Below, piece after piece: positions 52,868 to 63,266 of a DNA stretch of 64,000 nt. The stretch is from Umbelopsis ramanniana AG. Its lineage: Eukaryota > Mucoromycota > Umbelopsidomycetes > Umbelopsidales > Umbelopsidaceae. A program made the translations under genes and the position numbers. Under the pieces are notes generated by a model, which worked only from the letters and a program-made list of their open reading frames with translations, was not told where the DNA came from and searched no databases. The stretch is from NCBI RefSeq assembly GCF_025399195.1, contig NW_026252088.1:372001-436000 (forward strand), read 5' to 3'. Within the stretch, counting starts at the first letter, position 1. Each line of letters starts with the position of its first letter.

Positions 52868-53977
52868 ATGGCTCAAACGGGACGCTGGTTTGAACAAAAA
52901 GACATACCTCTCTGTTATTCTTCTATTATCGACCGTTATTACTTTGGTCAACCCGTCTCCCCACTCTTCCTACTTTCTTATTTTACGACATCCTTCATGT
53001 ATAGAGATCTGGAAATCTGTAGAAGTCGTGTAGAAATATCGAACAGGCAGTAGGATATAAACTCCAAAATAAAACTTGTTTTGCTTATTGTATTCCACCA
53101 CTCCAAACACCCAATCAGCTTTATCATCCTTCTGTGATGGTGGTTCTGCTTCTCAATTATATGTTCAGTAGTGCAATGACATTACACTCAAACTCACTGT
53201 GAACTACGAGAACCCTTTCAATACATTACCGGCAATGTGGTCCATAATTTATCCGTTTCAACACCGAAAATGCGCGCCGTTACTGCTGTCAAACAATGGC
53301 TTTGCAATGACAAACGGCACTTCTTAACATTCATGACATCGAAATTTTGAAGGTTAAATCAAATGGTTGAGCGGCAGTATGTCGTGCTTTCTTTTATGGG
53401 CTTTTACATATGTGAGGGTTGCATATGACAATGCGAGTGAGTGACCTTGCTTCTAAGAACAAAAGCATTCATTGTCAATGATACCATTTTTTGGACAATG
53501 TACGATGACACTTCGTCAGAAAGCCGCGCATCACAATGCATGACCGGAGGTCCAGTCCGATTTTAATTACGATAAGTTAGTCAGGTCGTAATACTAGGAT
53601 GGTATGTACGCCTATGCTATGCACATCTGTTCCGTGATAGCTAGTCAATTTGGTACGATCAATGAAGATTGAAAGTTTTTTATTATATGTCTAGAGTAGC
53701 TAACCACAACGAGATGCTACAGTATCGCATAGGACGATGTCTTTTGCAGTATTTAGGTCATCTAGTATCGTGATTGTCTGTCAATATTGCCAATGCCGAA
53801 CTCATAAGCCCAACTGCAACCATATGGGATCATTCCTCGTCAAAAGCACTCAGCATAGGCTCAACCTTCAGTAACAAGACGCCGAAATGAAAATTTTTGG
53901 AAAATGTGAGGTGTATTAGAGTGGTGTGGAGTGAGATAAATTACAAAATGCAGGGTAAAATGACAGAGGTACATATT
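52868..53977. other. 1.1-kb gene-free region between ISD11 and YAE1
   Basis: Convergent 3' region. I searched both strands for ORFs, splice-linked exons and tRNA-like T-loops and found nothing convincing. It is not repetitive. Confidence 0.5.
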
Positions 53978-54759
53978 TTACACAACAATACTATTCGAAG
54001 ACAACGGCAACTGCGATACTAGTTCGTCAACTCTCTTCTGATAACTGGCTACCACTGCCTCAGGGTCAACCGACTTTGAAGCATCCTGGCTACGACAAGA
54101 TGATTCTGAGTCTTGACTTTTACAGCAACCAGTGCTGATTCGCTCATCATCCTTTACGGGTTCAGAGCTAGCGCAGCTTCCTTGTCCACAGCATTGATCG
54201 TCTTTCTTTTGATCGTCACTCGAAGGCTCACGGAAGTAGTCCTTTGTATATAAATCCTCGACGCCGATAGCTGACAGTTCATTGTACAGCTGTGTCAATT
54301 GATCCAGGAGCGATGAATCCAAAACGTCTTTCTGCACCTGCGTATAATATACAAGTAGTGTGCTACGACAGAGATGAGTTCTCGCGATCAGAAAATATGA
54401 TCAGCATGAAAGAAGGAAAAACCTACCTTGTAACACCGCGTAGCTTGCCGAACTGGCGGCCAAGTGCAACCCCTTCTTTGTAGCCTTTGTTGAACCCTTC
54501 TTGTATAGTTACGTCCTTGCCCGCAACAATACCATCTTTGTATCCTTCCTATAAGAGTAGAGTGGTGAATAAAAACGTATGGCAATTCCATAGCACACTT
54601 TTGTTCACAGTGAGCCACCAAAAGTGAAACTGAAAGGAACCCGATTCTTACATTGCCATGAACTTCATTCATCTTCTCCCATTCCCTCTGGGCTATCATT
54701 TGATCGTAGGAAACTTGATCGTTATCTTCATCGGATGCCCAAATGTCGTCTTCTCCCAT
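53978..54759 (-). CDS. YAE1: YAE1 adaptor for Fe-S insertion into ABCE1/Rli1
   Basis: Yae1 with Lto1 links the cytosolic Fe-S targeting complex to Rli1/ABCE1. The start MGEDDIWASDEDNDQVSYDQ is typical of Yae1 (DVW/DIWAS). Exon 2 encodes the deca-GX3 motif: GYKDGIVAGKDVTIQEGFNK then GYKEGVALGRQFGKLRG, with Gly every four residues. Exon 3 joins best through an acceptor ending GTCGTAG, giving RGVTSTLLVYYTQVQKDVLD; other nearby AGs break the frame. The C-terminal half is longer and Cys-rich compared with yeast (CCGQGSC, then CCKSQDSESSC). The gene converges on ISD11 across 1.1 kb. Confidence 0.85.
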
Positions 54760-54945
54760 TGTACAAGTAGTAGAGTGAATGATCTGTCAGCGAAAGGCTC
54801 GAGAACTGCGCTCAAAAAAAAAAAAAAAAAGACGCACTCCGACGCCTGTTGCTGTTTAACGGCTTAATTCAAATGCTTTATTTCCATTAAATCCTTACAC
54901 TTTTTTGTTTCATGAAATTATACATCGTCCTTCATAGTTTATCCA

Positions 54946-57168
54946 TTAGAATGTAGGTGTCCACTGCTGGAAGTTATTTGGATTGTTTGTCTGTCCAGTC
55001 ATTTGTTGCTGTTGCGCCATGTTGGCAGCAAAGGGGTTCACATTATTATTCATTGGAGATTGCACAAAGGATTGTTGCTGTTGCTGTTGCATATATGGAT
55101 TGAAGGACATTCTTGGTGACATGCTATTGGCTCCAGTAAACATAGGCGTTTGAGTTTGTAAATTCATCATACCAGTGCCTTGCATGGATTGCATTGGTGT
55201 ATTCAAGGTTGACATCCCAGTGGTTTGAGCTTGTAACCCTGTCATCTGGGGCCCTAATGGTGAGCTCATACCAGTGAATGCTGTGTTCTGAGGAGCTTGA
55301 ACACTATTATTTGCGTAAGGAGAGCTGACAGGGAAGCTCATGGTACTTGCACGGAAGGGATTGGCATTATTGGGATTGGGTGATGATAGGGAGGGTGAGG
55401 GCAATCCTGTCATTTGAGGTTGTAAAGAACCCATTGTTCCAAAGCCTGTTGAGGGTGACATCCCTGTGCTCTGTGACCTCATTGGCATAGTCGATGAACG
55501 AAATGGATTACCAGTTTGTTGAGGTGAGACGGCATTGAGCTGGGGAGGGTTGCCAAAGCTAGGATTTGGCATTAAGCCGGTGGAGTTTGTCATTACGCCA
55601 GTGGGGTTCGACATAACCCCAGTCGGTTGTGTTGAAATAAATGTAGCATTACTGTTAGGATCTTTGAATAAAGTTGCGCTTTCATTCTCAATGCTGGTGA
55701 AGAAATCGATCAGTTCCTTGGGCTGAGAAGGTGCGGAAGTGGAGCCATTGCTGGGTCCGGATGTCGTCGTGGTAGTAGTATCCTTTCCACCATTCGAGGC
55801 AGCCGATTTTCCCTTCTCAGCCGATTCTCGTTGTGTTTCATAATCAGGATCCAATAGATACTCTTCTAGTGCTGTTGCAAGAGACAATGGGGCCTGCATA
55901 ATAATTAGCCTAATGATCGACGCACACATCACTACGTATGTACTTACGTGTTTTCCAATGGGTATCTCGATCTGAAGGTCGCGTTGAAGTCTTTTAGCCA
56001 TCGACAAGTAGTCGATAACAGCTTCAGTTTGCTTAGCGAATCTCTTGTATATCTCCAACGATTCTCGAGCATCTGGTTTTGACATGGCAAAATAATGTTC
56101 TGTAGTAGTTGTTGATGTATATGCATTAAGGTTCAGTACTTCAAATGTTAGTTTAATGTTCAGGTACTATTTCTGTCACTTACCTAATATGTTGATGACG
56201 CCTTCATTTACGGCTTGAAATAGCACGAGAAGGTCCTCCACCAACAGCTTAAATGCTTGCAAGGTTATTTCATTATCGATTTGGTCAAGAGAGAACTGTG
56301 GATGAAGAGTCAGAAACAGGCTGGTTTCTTTAACTTGCAATTTTCATTTGTTCCACCAACCTGGCACTTCAACAATCCAGCAATCTGTCGTTGCAAAACT
56401 GATGTTTCTCTCAACAGTCCTTGGGAAACTGGAAGTCTCCGCAACCGTCCACTTTTGCCGTTTGCTGTAGCTTTTACGTAGTCAACGTGAAGATCCCGGT
56501 ATGCCAACACCTTTTCTTCCAAGTAGGCGCTATACTCCCGTATGTTTCGAACATGCTCTCCGGCTACAGACGATATATACATCCCATCAGTACATGTTTC
56601 TTGACAACCTTATATATAGTCTCTTCCCAAAAATTGAACACTCACCACCGCCCTTTTCCTTCAACCGAGAAACGTCCAAAATCGTTGGATGTTGCTCAAC
56701 AAATACAATGATTTTGTCCCCGCTCCCTTCTCGCATCAAGGTATGGACCGTTATAAGTGCTTTGAAAACAATCTGCGGGAGAGGAAAGTGGTGATGGATT
56801 AGAACCCGTTTGGGAAAGGTGGAACATCGCACCCGCTTCTTGTACTCTGACGAGTTATTCCGTAAAAAGATGTTTCCACTTACAATCCAAGAATTTTCAC
56901 GTATTCGACGCTGTAACATTTCAAATAAATCTTTCATATTTAAGTTGCTCGAATGTGTCAGGCTGATGAGGTCTATGTAAGAGATTTAGTGAGATTAAAA
57001 GTGAATTCGTGATGGGGAAAAGTAGCGTGCATAGTGTCATCTTGGGGCTCTTACAAAAGCCGAGCGCTACATGACAATTCATAGTAATGATGGGAACATA
57101 CGTTGAAGATGCTTCTGCTTCGGGGCCTGGTAGTCCAGCCTCGTTGCCTTACGAACAGCTGTCTCCAT
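54946..57168 (-). CDS. Clathrin assembly protein AP180/CALM (Yap1801/2-like, ANTH domain)
   Basis: Endocytic adaptor that binds PtdIns(4,5)P2, clathrin and cargo SNAREs. Start METAVRKATRLDYQAPKQKH; the K-x9-K-x-K-H pattern in it is the ANTH lipid-binding motif. The ANTH solenoid continues with MKDLFEMLQRRIRENSWI, VFKALITVHTLMREGSGDKI, GEHVRNIREYSAYLEEKVLA, QAFKLLVEDLLVLFQAVNEG and EHYFAMSKPDARESLEIYKR. It ends SLATALEEYLLDPDYE. The tail of about 290 residues is rich in Gln, Met, Asn and Thr. It carries three NPF motifs (EH-domain ligands) and at least eight sites fitting (L/I/V/M)xx(Q/N)xTG. About seven introns. A CACGTG lies about 101 bp upstream. Confidence 0.92.
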
Positions 57169-58224
57169 AGTTTGGTAGAGAAAGTGGAGGTTGGTCTAAG
57201 TTGGGTGTAGTGCGGAAGAAACTGAGTTTTCACAGGAATTTGGCTGGTGGGTGGTTTAAAATTTCCCTCACGTGCTGGACTTTTCGATACTGTTGGTGGC
57301 AAACAATTTCACCGAAAAGCTTAATCTATACTACTGTAAGGCATTTATCATGGCTTCTTTCCTCTGTATTGTACCGATGTCAGCGTTGTAATGTAGAACC
57401 AAAAAAGAAATATCCTAAAAATGTGTTTAGGAGTCATAGCCTGTCCGCACAATGTGAATTAACAAAGCGCATATGTGATACAAGACATTATAGAGCTAAC
57501 ACTCATCTTATACAACATTCCTCAATGCTATGGACCTTGCGCAACGGTGCTTTACCTGGTCTGTGATTTGAAATCCTTTCAAACGAAAAGCTGAACTCCC
57601 AAATTGTCAAAAGAACATTTTGTTTCATGCGAGATAACATTTAAAATACCCCAAAGAATGCCTCTAACTAGTCAGACCTAGCTTATAGACTTGATAAAAT
57701 TTCTAAAAGATTGTAAAAATATACTTTTGCGTGCGGAAAGGAGTTGACTAAGGACGTCGTACTAAATGTGTTTCATTATCGGTTTCATGGAGGATAATGG
57801 CACGATAGCCAAGCGCTATACACACAGTCGCAGGCTTAAAATTGCAAAAAAAAAAAATATAAAAATATAACATAATGGAAAAGAATATGGTACCATACAT
57901 GTCACCCTAATTCATGGGGGTACTCGCAAATTACCTACTGTGAGTAAACACTGTTATAATACTGAATTTCATGCAACATTTTGGTGAGCATAGAATTATC
58001 GTTCTTGACACAGTGTACGTCGTTCATTCTTGACGAAAAATAATATACATGATGCACTGCTTTCCTAATTTATATCCTCTGAACGGGTACTGTCCTTGTT
58101 CTAAAGTACGTTTAGAATATCCTTCAAAGCTTTTGGCGCACAGACGCGTCACAATCGTCCATGTGCATTCAATACTCCGCCATTTTCTTGGAAGCTCCAG
58201 TGTTTCCTTCATTTCGAGATCATA
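57169..58224. promoter_or_regulatory. Divergent region between AP180 and the PSI-domain gene, with CACGTG
   Basis: 1,056 bp head-to-head spacing. CACGTG at 57269-57274 is about 101 bp upstream of AP180. The rest is AT-rich. No further gene is recognised, although an upstream exon carrying a signal peptide for the PSI gene could be hidden here. Confidence 0.45.
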
Positions 58225-59013
58225 ATGTTGGCTGAGGCTAATGTCTGGACTAACCTAACTCTTTACGAACTGGAAGCACCCAATGGTATGTTTTGTCGCT
58301 AATGAGTCTTTCTTGTTTGTACTTCTCGCAAGACTAATCCTGCAGGCGTAGTTTGTTCCCAGATGAATGACTGTTCCAGCTGCACCCAAAATGATCAGTG
58401 CGGCTACTGTGTTCTTTCGCAAACATGTGTACCAGGAAACTGGCTGGGACCATCTGATATTGAAGCCTGCAGTGGCGGTCGTCTGCAATACTATTACGGT
58501 CAATGCGCAGGTATTTGTCAAAGTCCTTTCCATGTACACCATTACACTAGCACAAGCTGACCTTCAAATCGGTCTAATTTCGCAAATCAAACAGTTTCAC
58601 ACAAGCCAATTTTGATCGCTGCCACCTCCCTAGCAAGTATCATCGTGTTCACACTGTTTATCATTTTCTTCCGGTGCTGCTTTCGATCACGGAACTCAGA
58701 ATATAGACCACTGCTACCCTCCAGTGGATCAGGTTTAGTCCGTCGGTCATCGACTTTTTATCAGTTCAATCGAAATGTACCAGGCTCTCGGCGAAAGCCT
58801 TCTTTGACAGAACGGCCATGGCCAAATGCGAAAACACTCAGCAGTAATACGTCGCCATCCACTTCCTCCCAGTCGAGGCCGCAAAATGATGACGATGCTA
58901 ATGTTAGTCAGGATGTGGATACTCCACCACCACCCAATGATTATAAAGCTATCAAGTGGGACGAGAGGAGGAAGGAATTACTCAAGAAGTATGGCAAAAG
59001 TCCTGATCGTTAG
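58225..59013 (+). CDS. PSI-domain single-pass membrane protein (PTTG1IP-like)
   Basis: Three exons join in frame: 58225-58285, 58346-58510, 58595-59013 (214 aa). The extracellular part has a cysteine-rich PSI/plexin repeat: VCSQMNDCSSCTQNDQCGYC, TCVPGNWLGP, CSGGRLQYYYGQC. One TM helix follows, ILIAATSLASIIVFTLFIIF, then a Cys/Arg stop-transfer (FRCCFRSR). The cytosolic tail is Ser/Pro-rich and ends KWDERRKELLKKYGKSPDR. PSI plus TM plus a charged RRxExxKKYG end resembles animal PTTG1IP (PBF), whose tail ends with RHDEIRKKYG. No signal peptide is visible after the chosen ATG, so either the true start lies in an upstream exon or the protein inserts through its TM segment. Confidence 0.7.
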
Positions 59014-59304
59014 CTCGTCTCATATTAATCTACCGGCCCTCGTCGTTCAAGCTTGCTTTACGATATCGGACATCTCTTTACTACTGTAATGTGCCATACC
59101 TTTCAAGTCTTACGTTTACTATTACTTTTGCCATTTCCACTTCAGACATCTTCCCGAAATAACCACAAAATCGCCAATAAACACCAAGCCCAATTGCATT
59201 TAAAAATCGAACAGGCATAATCAGAACAAAGTTTCTTGAAAGAAAAATACAATATGCTACAAACTTATAGAGCACAGTACTGTAATATTTGATGATTCGC
59301 GCAT

Positions 59305-60579
59305 TTAAAATTGTACAGCTGACTGCAGCAAACACAGCATGGCAATAGTTTCACCAAAATAAGTGTTCTCATCTTGTTCGTTCATGCACGACGTAATCCT
59401 ATTGAGGTCATCCATACGTCCAAGAACCCAGAATAAGAAGCTGACAGGTGCAAGAAATGCCATATCCGTGTAGTCAACAAAGCTTTTACCATTCAGATGG
59501 TATCCAGCTCTAATTTCTCCGTGACGTCGAAGTTCTTGGGAAAAGAAATTGGCCTGAGCATTTAAAACAGGACCAAGTCGTTCATCTCGAGTTTGGAGAT
59601 AGTAGTGGCCAAGACGCCATGGAACACGACAGGAGTTCCAGTTGTAGTCGGGATCGTGCTTGTCTTCGAGGACTTCGCCACGTGGAATCTCATACACGCC
59701 ATGTCGGTTGAGCTGCAGGAAGTCAGCAAGGAGACCGGTATTTGGGTGAAGGGAGAATTGACGCTGAACTTCGCTGACAATGGCATTGCAAACACCGTGC
59801 CATTGTTGAGATCTTTGTGTATCCTCCTATGAACATGTTTCAATGATAATATGAATGAACGAATCAGCCGGCATTTTAGTGTATGGTTAAGGCTTACCCT
59901 TGCAAACAACAAATATCCGCTCAGAATGAAGTCACTTGGTCTCGTTAGTTTATACGCATCGTCGCCTTCATCGCACCAGTCTCCTACCAACGGCATGTGA
60001 GTTCTGTGATTGATGCATTTCTCCCAAATGGCACCACAAAGCTCGATAGCAATGGCACGATAGTCAATTTCCCTTTGCTGTCCACCACGGCCCCAAACCT
60101 TGGCAGCCAAAAACAGGGCAGTTGCAATATCGACATCACCATCCGTGGCACAGTTTTCACCTCCTTCACCGCCTGGGATAAATGGCCCTTGGAGATTTTT
60201 CTGCTGTTGTTGCCATTGCATCAATCCGTATCTATTGCGGAATCGAAGAAAGTACCGGCAGAGGCCATCAAAGTCCTGTTGGTTGCGCTTGAGTACTGAA
60301 ATCAGCATACCATATCCTGCAAATGCCCAAGTATTCATTAGATACGCTATAAATCTTGTTAACTTTCATGCGACAGTGCCTACCATGAGCTTCACTGCAG
60401 GTCATTTCAGGGAGCTTTTCCTTAGGCTCCTTGTAATAAATGTAGTAGCCATCCGCATAGCTGCGCAGGTACCTGAAAAAGGCGGCATTAGAGAGTTGCC
60501 ACTATGGTTGGAATTGCTCGGATGACTTTGCGTACCTGTTACGCCAGGCAATGTACTTCTCTTCAATGCTCCCTGACAT
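59305..60579 (-). CDS. Glycoside hydrolase family 8 protein (chitosanase/endoglucanase-like)
   Basis: GH8 enzymes cleave beta-1,4 bonds in chitosan, cellulose, lichenan or xylo-oligomers by inversion. Four exons: 60536-60579, 60384-60472, 59898-60316, 59305-59826 (357 aa). Family motifs in order: TCSEAHGYGMLISV with the general-acid Glu, GENCATDGDVDIATALFLAA-KVWG (the ATDxDxDIAxxL signature), LVGDWCDEGDDAYKLTRPSD-FILSGYLLFA, and NWNSCRVPWRLGHYYL. The C-terminal helices have YHLNGKSFVDYTDMAFLAPV. The N-terminus MSGSIEEKYIAWRNRYLRSY has no signal peptide, so a cytosolic or non-classical location is predicted. The three introns show it is a settled nuclear gene. Substrate cannot be read from sequence; chitosan is attractive because Mucoromycota walls are rich in it. 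Confidence 0.85.
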
Positions 60580-60750
60580 TTCTATTGTGGCCAAACGAGT
60601 TCAAAAATAACGCTCAGGAAGACCGACAATGAAATGAGTGTCATGCAGCAGGCAAATATGGGAAACCCGGGCTTAGCTCCGACGCTTGGCAAAGCGCGGT
60701 GTTGTCATTTCTATATTTTTCTTTCTCCAAACATTCTTTTATTTCAAAAA

Positions 60751-62634
60751 TTACGCTTTGCATTCTTCAGCCCAGTCCTTGGGGATTTGGTTGTCGACAG
60801 CTTCTCTAAACGCTGCGAGCGTACACAAACTCTTATCTCCATTGGGGTGATGCTTACCGGTGTCAGCACATCCAGGGAGTTTCATGATTTTATCTTGATA
60901 TCGTACTCGAACATAGTAGTCTTCGTCGTCCGACTTCTTCCATAGAGAACCAAACCAGCTGGATGATTCAGGCTTCTTTTCTTTAAACAATTCGAACAAG
61001 ATAGAGCTGGTGAATGGCGGCCATCTAGACGATAATATGTGAGCCTACCAGAAGGCATGTGGTGGTTGGCATGTTCGTGAGAGGACTTTACCTTTTATCA
61101 AAGACACCCAGGATGATCAATAATGGCGCAACCGTACTATCAATTGAAGAATTTGCATTAGCCCCTTCGTAATCGTTATAAATTGTAACCTGCTGCGCAA
61201 AAAGTCCTTACGTATCATGTCCAGAGTAGATGGCCATCTTAAGGTTCTCCTCCCCAACTTGCTTATCAGTTCCATTTACCTTTCTGACCATTCGATCACG
61301 AATGTCACCCATCAATCGTCCAAGACTGAGTCTGCTAATCTCTTTTGATTGCATGGCGCCAGCAAACCATTCATGGCTAACAACGTCAGCTAAATCCTCC
61401 AAAAGGTCATCATCAATATCGGGTGGAAGATGGAAACCATGTGCTTTAGCTGCAACCAGTGTATCTACGTTTCCATGGAGTTAGCGAATGAAGCTTCCAT
61501 CCTAACTCAATGAACTCAAATACTTACCAAGAATTCCATTTGCAGAGGGGTGGCTATCAAGTGATACTTCAGGTACATAGGTGCGCATTTTCTCAGAGAT
61601 CTTTTCCAACTTCGGTTTGCATTGTTCCGCAACGGTTTTGTTGAAATCTCTAGTCAACTGTCGTAGCCTCTTACACGAGGGATTGGGGAACATGTTGTCA
61701 TCGCGAGGGTCTCTGCAAAGATTTGAAAAATAAGCGCACATTCATACATGTCACCCACCGATCTCTACTATACCTAGTTCTTATTTTCAAGGTGAAGGAT
61801 TCATCTCGTGTTCCCGGTGGATATAAGCCTGCAGACACTAGCTGTTGAACAGACTCTTGTGTGCGATTGTAATCAGTACTTCTGATATAGAAGGCCTTTT
61901 CGTCCCATTCTTCTGGTAAAAACTTGAGCCTATACAGATCAAATTTAGCATTTACACCAGCTTTGTTTGAAAGTCACATTTAGGCAACTTACCGATTGAC
62001 ATAAATGTCACGCAAGCTTGCGCCTAATCTTGTAACAGAAGCTCTTCCAACGTTTGTAAGTTGGCCATAATAACTAGAAATAAACCCATAATCAGTACTC
62101 TTTTCTAAATTCCTGAGAGAACCTCGCACGGTTTTACGCACCAAGCGCCTGCTGGGCTTGTCACTTGCTTTCCATCACCAACTTCTGTTTCAACCAAACG
62201 ACGCAATGGTACGCCTGTGAATGTTGGCTTAACTGTATTTCCAGTCACCGACGCAATGACGGCAAACATCTGGGCGTTTGCTTGACACATATCCCAAATA
62301 CTTGGAACAATAGTTTCCAATCTCTTTCTCACAGGTGTTCTCTCGCCTATCCACAACGTTTAATAGAAAAAGAACCAAAATTAGTAACCCATAACCTCCT
62401 GGTTTGCTTCTAATGTTGTTGTAAGCAAAGTAGCCTGTGAAACGAAGTCGTCTCGGTATGTTCAACTTACCATGTCTGTGAACAAGTTGGAGGAATCTAA
62501 AAGAAACAAGTTCAGTTACTAAACTGCGAGAAAATGTAAAGCTGCAACGAAGCTTGATAAAAACTTTACTTTAACTCCAAGTTTTCAGGATAGTCCTCAG
62601 GATTTGCCTTTGGAAAAGCGGCTGTGATGGCCAT
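60751..62634 (-). CDS. Histidine acid phosphatase family protein (ACP6-like)
   Basis: Branch-2 histidine phosphatase. The catalytic block LVHRHGERTPVRKRLE (RHGxRTP) is reached through two introns after MAITAAFPKANPEDYPENLE. Next come YYGQLTNVGRASVTRLGASL, FYIRSTDYNRTQESVQQL and the downstream catalytic pair in MAIYSGHDTTVAPLLIILGV (HD motif). The C-terminus, YVRVRYQDKIMKLPGCADTG, resembles lysophosphatidic-acid phosphatase ACP6 and 2-phosphoxylose phosphatase. About ten exons. There is no signal peptide or TM segment, so it is unlikely to be a secreted phytase. A mitochondrial or cytosolic lipid- or sugar-phosphatase role is possible but not shown. CACGTG lies about 65 bp upstream. Confidence 0.85.
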
Positions 62635-62698
62635 TAGGATGCTAGACGGTAGAAAGCTAAGCTTATTCTTAGAACAGAGTGGGCCATTACTTGCATGT

Positions 62699-62704
62699 CA
62701 CGTG
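62699..62704. promoter_or_regulatory. CACGTG upstream of the acid phosphatase gene
   Basis: Within TGTCACGTGTCGG, about 65 bp upstream of the start codon. In yeast, Pho4 (a bHLH factor) uses CACGTG to induce phosphatases, but Cbf1-type use is equally possible. Confidence 0.45.
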
Positions 62705-63134
62705 TCGGACATCAAAAAACCTTACCGAAGGGAAAGACAATTGACCACTCCAATCAGCTCTCGTACGCACTGAAGCTGGCCAATTATTTTCTATGCCAAC
62801 GTTGTGAGCCAATCATTATCTTCATATCCAGCAACATGGCCAAATATCCATTTGACAACCGTTCTGCTGTCGAGATAAATGAGCATAAGAACAACCATCA
62901 GTATATTTGACAAACAGGCCCTTGGGAAAAAAAGAACATGGACACCCTGGGATCCAAAAATGACAAGGTTCAAAACAAAAAACCAAATACTCGGCAGCAG
63001 TATTAGTTCGCACTCTCGAAAATTGCATTGCTCTTTTTTCATTTTAAAAAAGAACGATATGCCTGAACACCAATTATTGACATCAAAGAGCATATCATTT
63101 TTGCGCCTAGTTACAAGCTATCGGAGGAGAGGTG

Positions 63135-63179
63135 ACGCGGTTTGGTTGGGCGGAGCTTGAAACGCGGTCCTTTGACGCG
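63135..63179. promoter_or_regulatory. Cluster of three ACGCG (MCB-like) elements upstream of the FHA gene
   Basis: ACGCGGT-like words at 63135-63139, 63162-63166 and 63175-63179, the last followed by TCGCGA, lie 88-132 bp upstream of the start. A fourth ACGCGGTCC is in intron 1 (63397-63401). ACGCG is the core of the MluI cell-cycle box bound by MBF-type factors at G1/S. Confidence 0.5.
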
Positions 63180-63266
63180 GTCGCGATACGGCAATGCTAC
63201 GGTGGTTTAGAGAAAAAAAAAAATTCGCTCGTCCCCTTCTCTTTATACGTTTATACTTTACAGTTA

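Larger units (their letters stand above)
62635..63266. other. Divergent region between the acid phosphatase and the FHA gene
   Basis: 632 bp. CACGTG at 62699-62704 is near the phosphatase start; an ACGCG cluster (63135-63179) is near the FHA gene. A 100-codon hydrophobic minus-strand ORF (62791-63093) and an overlapping Cys-rich one are not recognisable. Confidence 0.5.

Noticed and set aside
54330-54430. Possible frameshift between the YAE1 GX3 exon and its C-terminal exon
   Set aside because: The nearest AG acceptors break the frame, but an acceptor after GTCGTAG restores it and gives a continuous protein.
62791-63093. Hydrophobic 100-codon minus-strand ORF and an overlapping Cys-rich ORF upstream of the FHA gene
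   Set aside because: No family resemblance, no splice partners, and the two ORFs occupy the same DNA in different frames; more likely chance.
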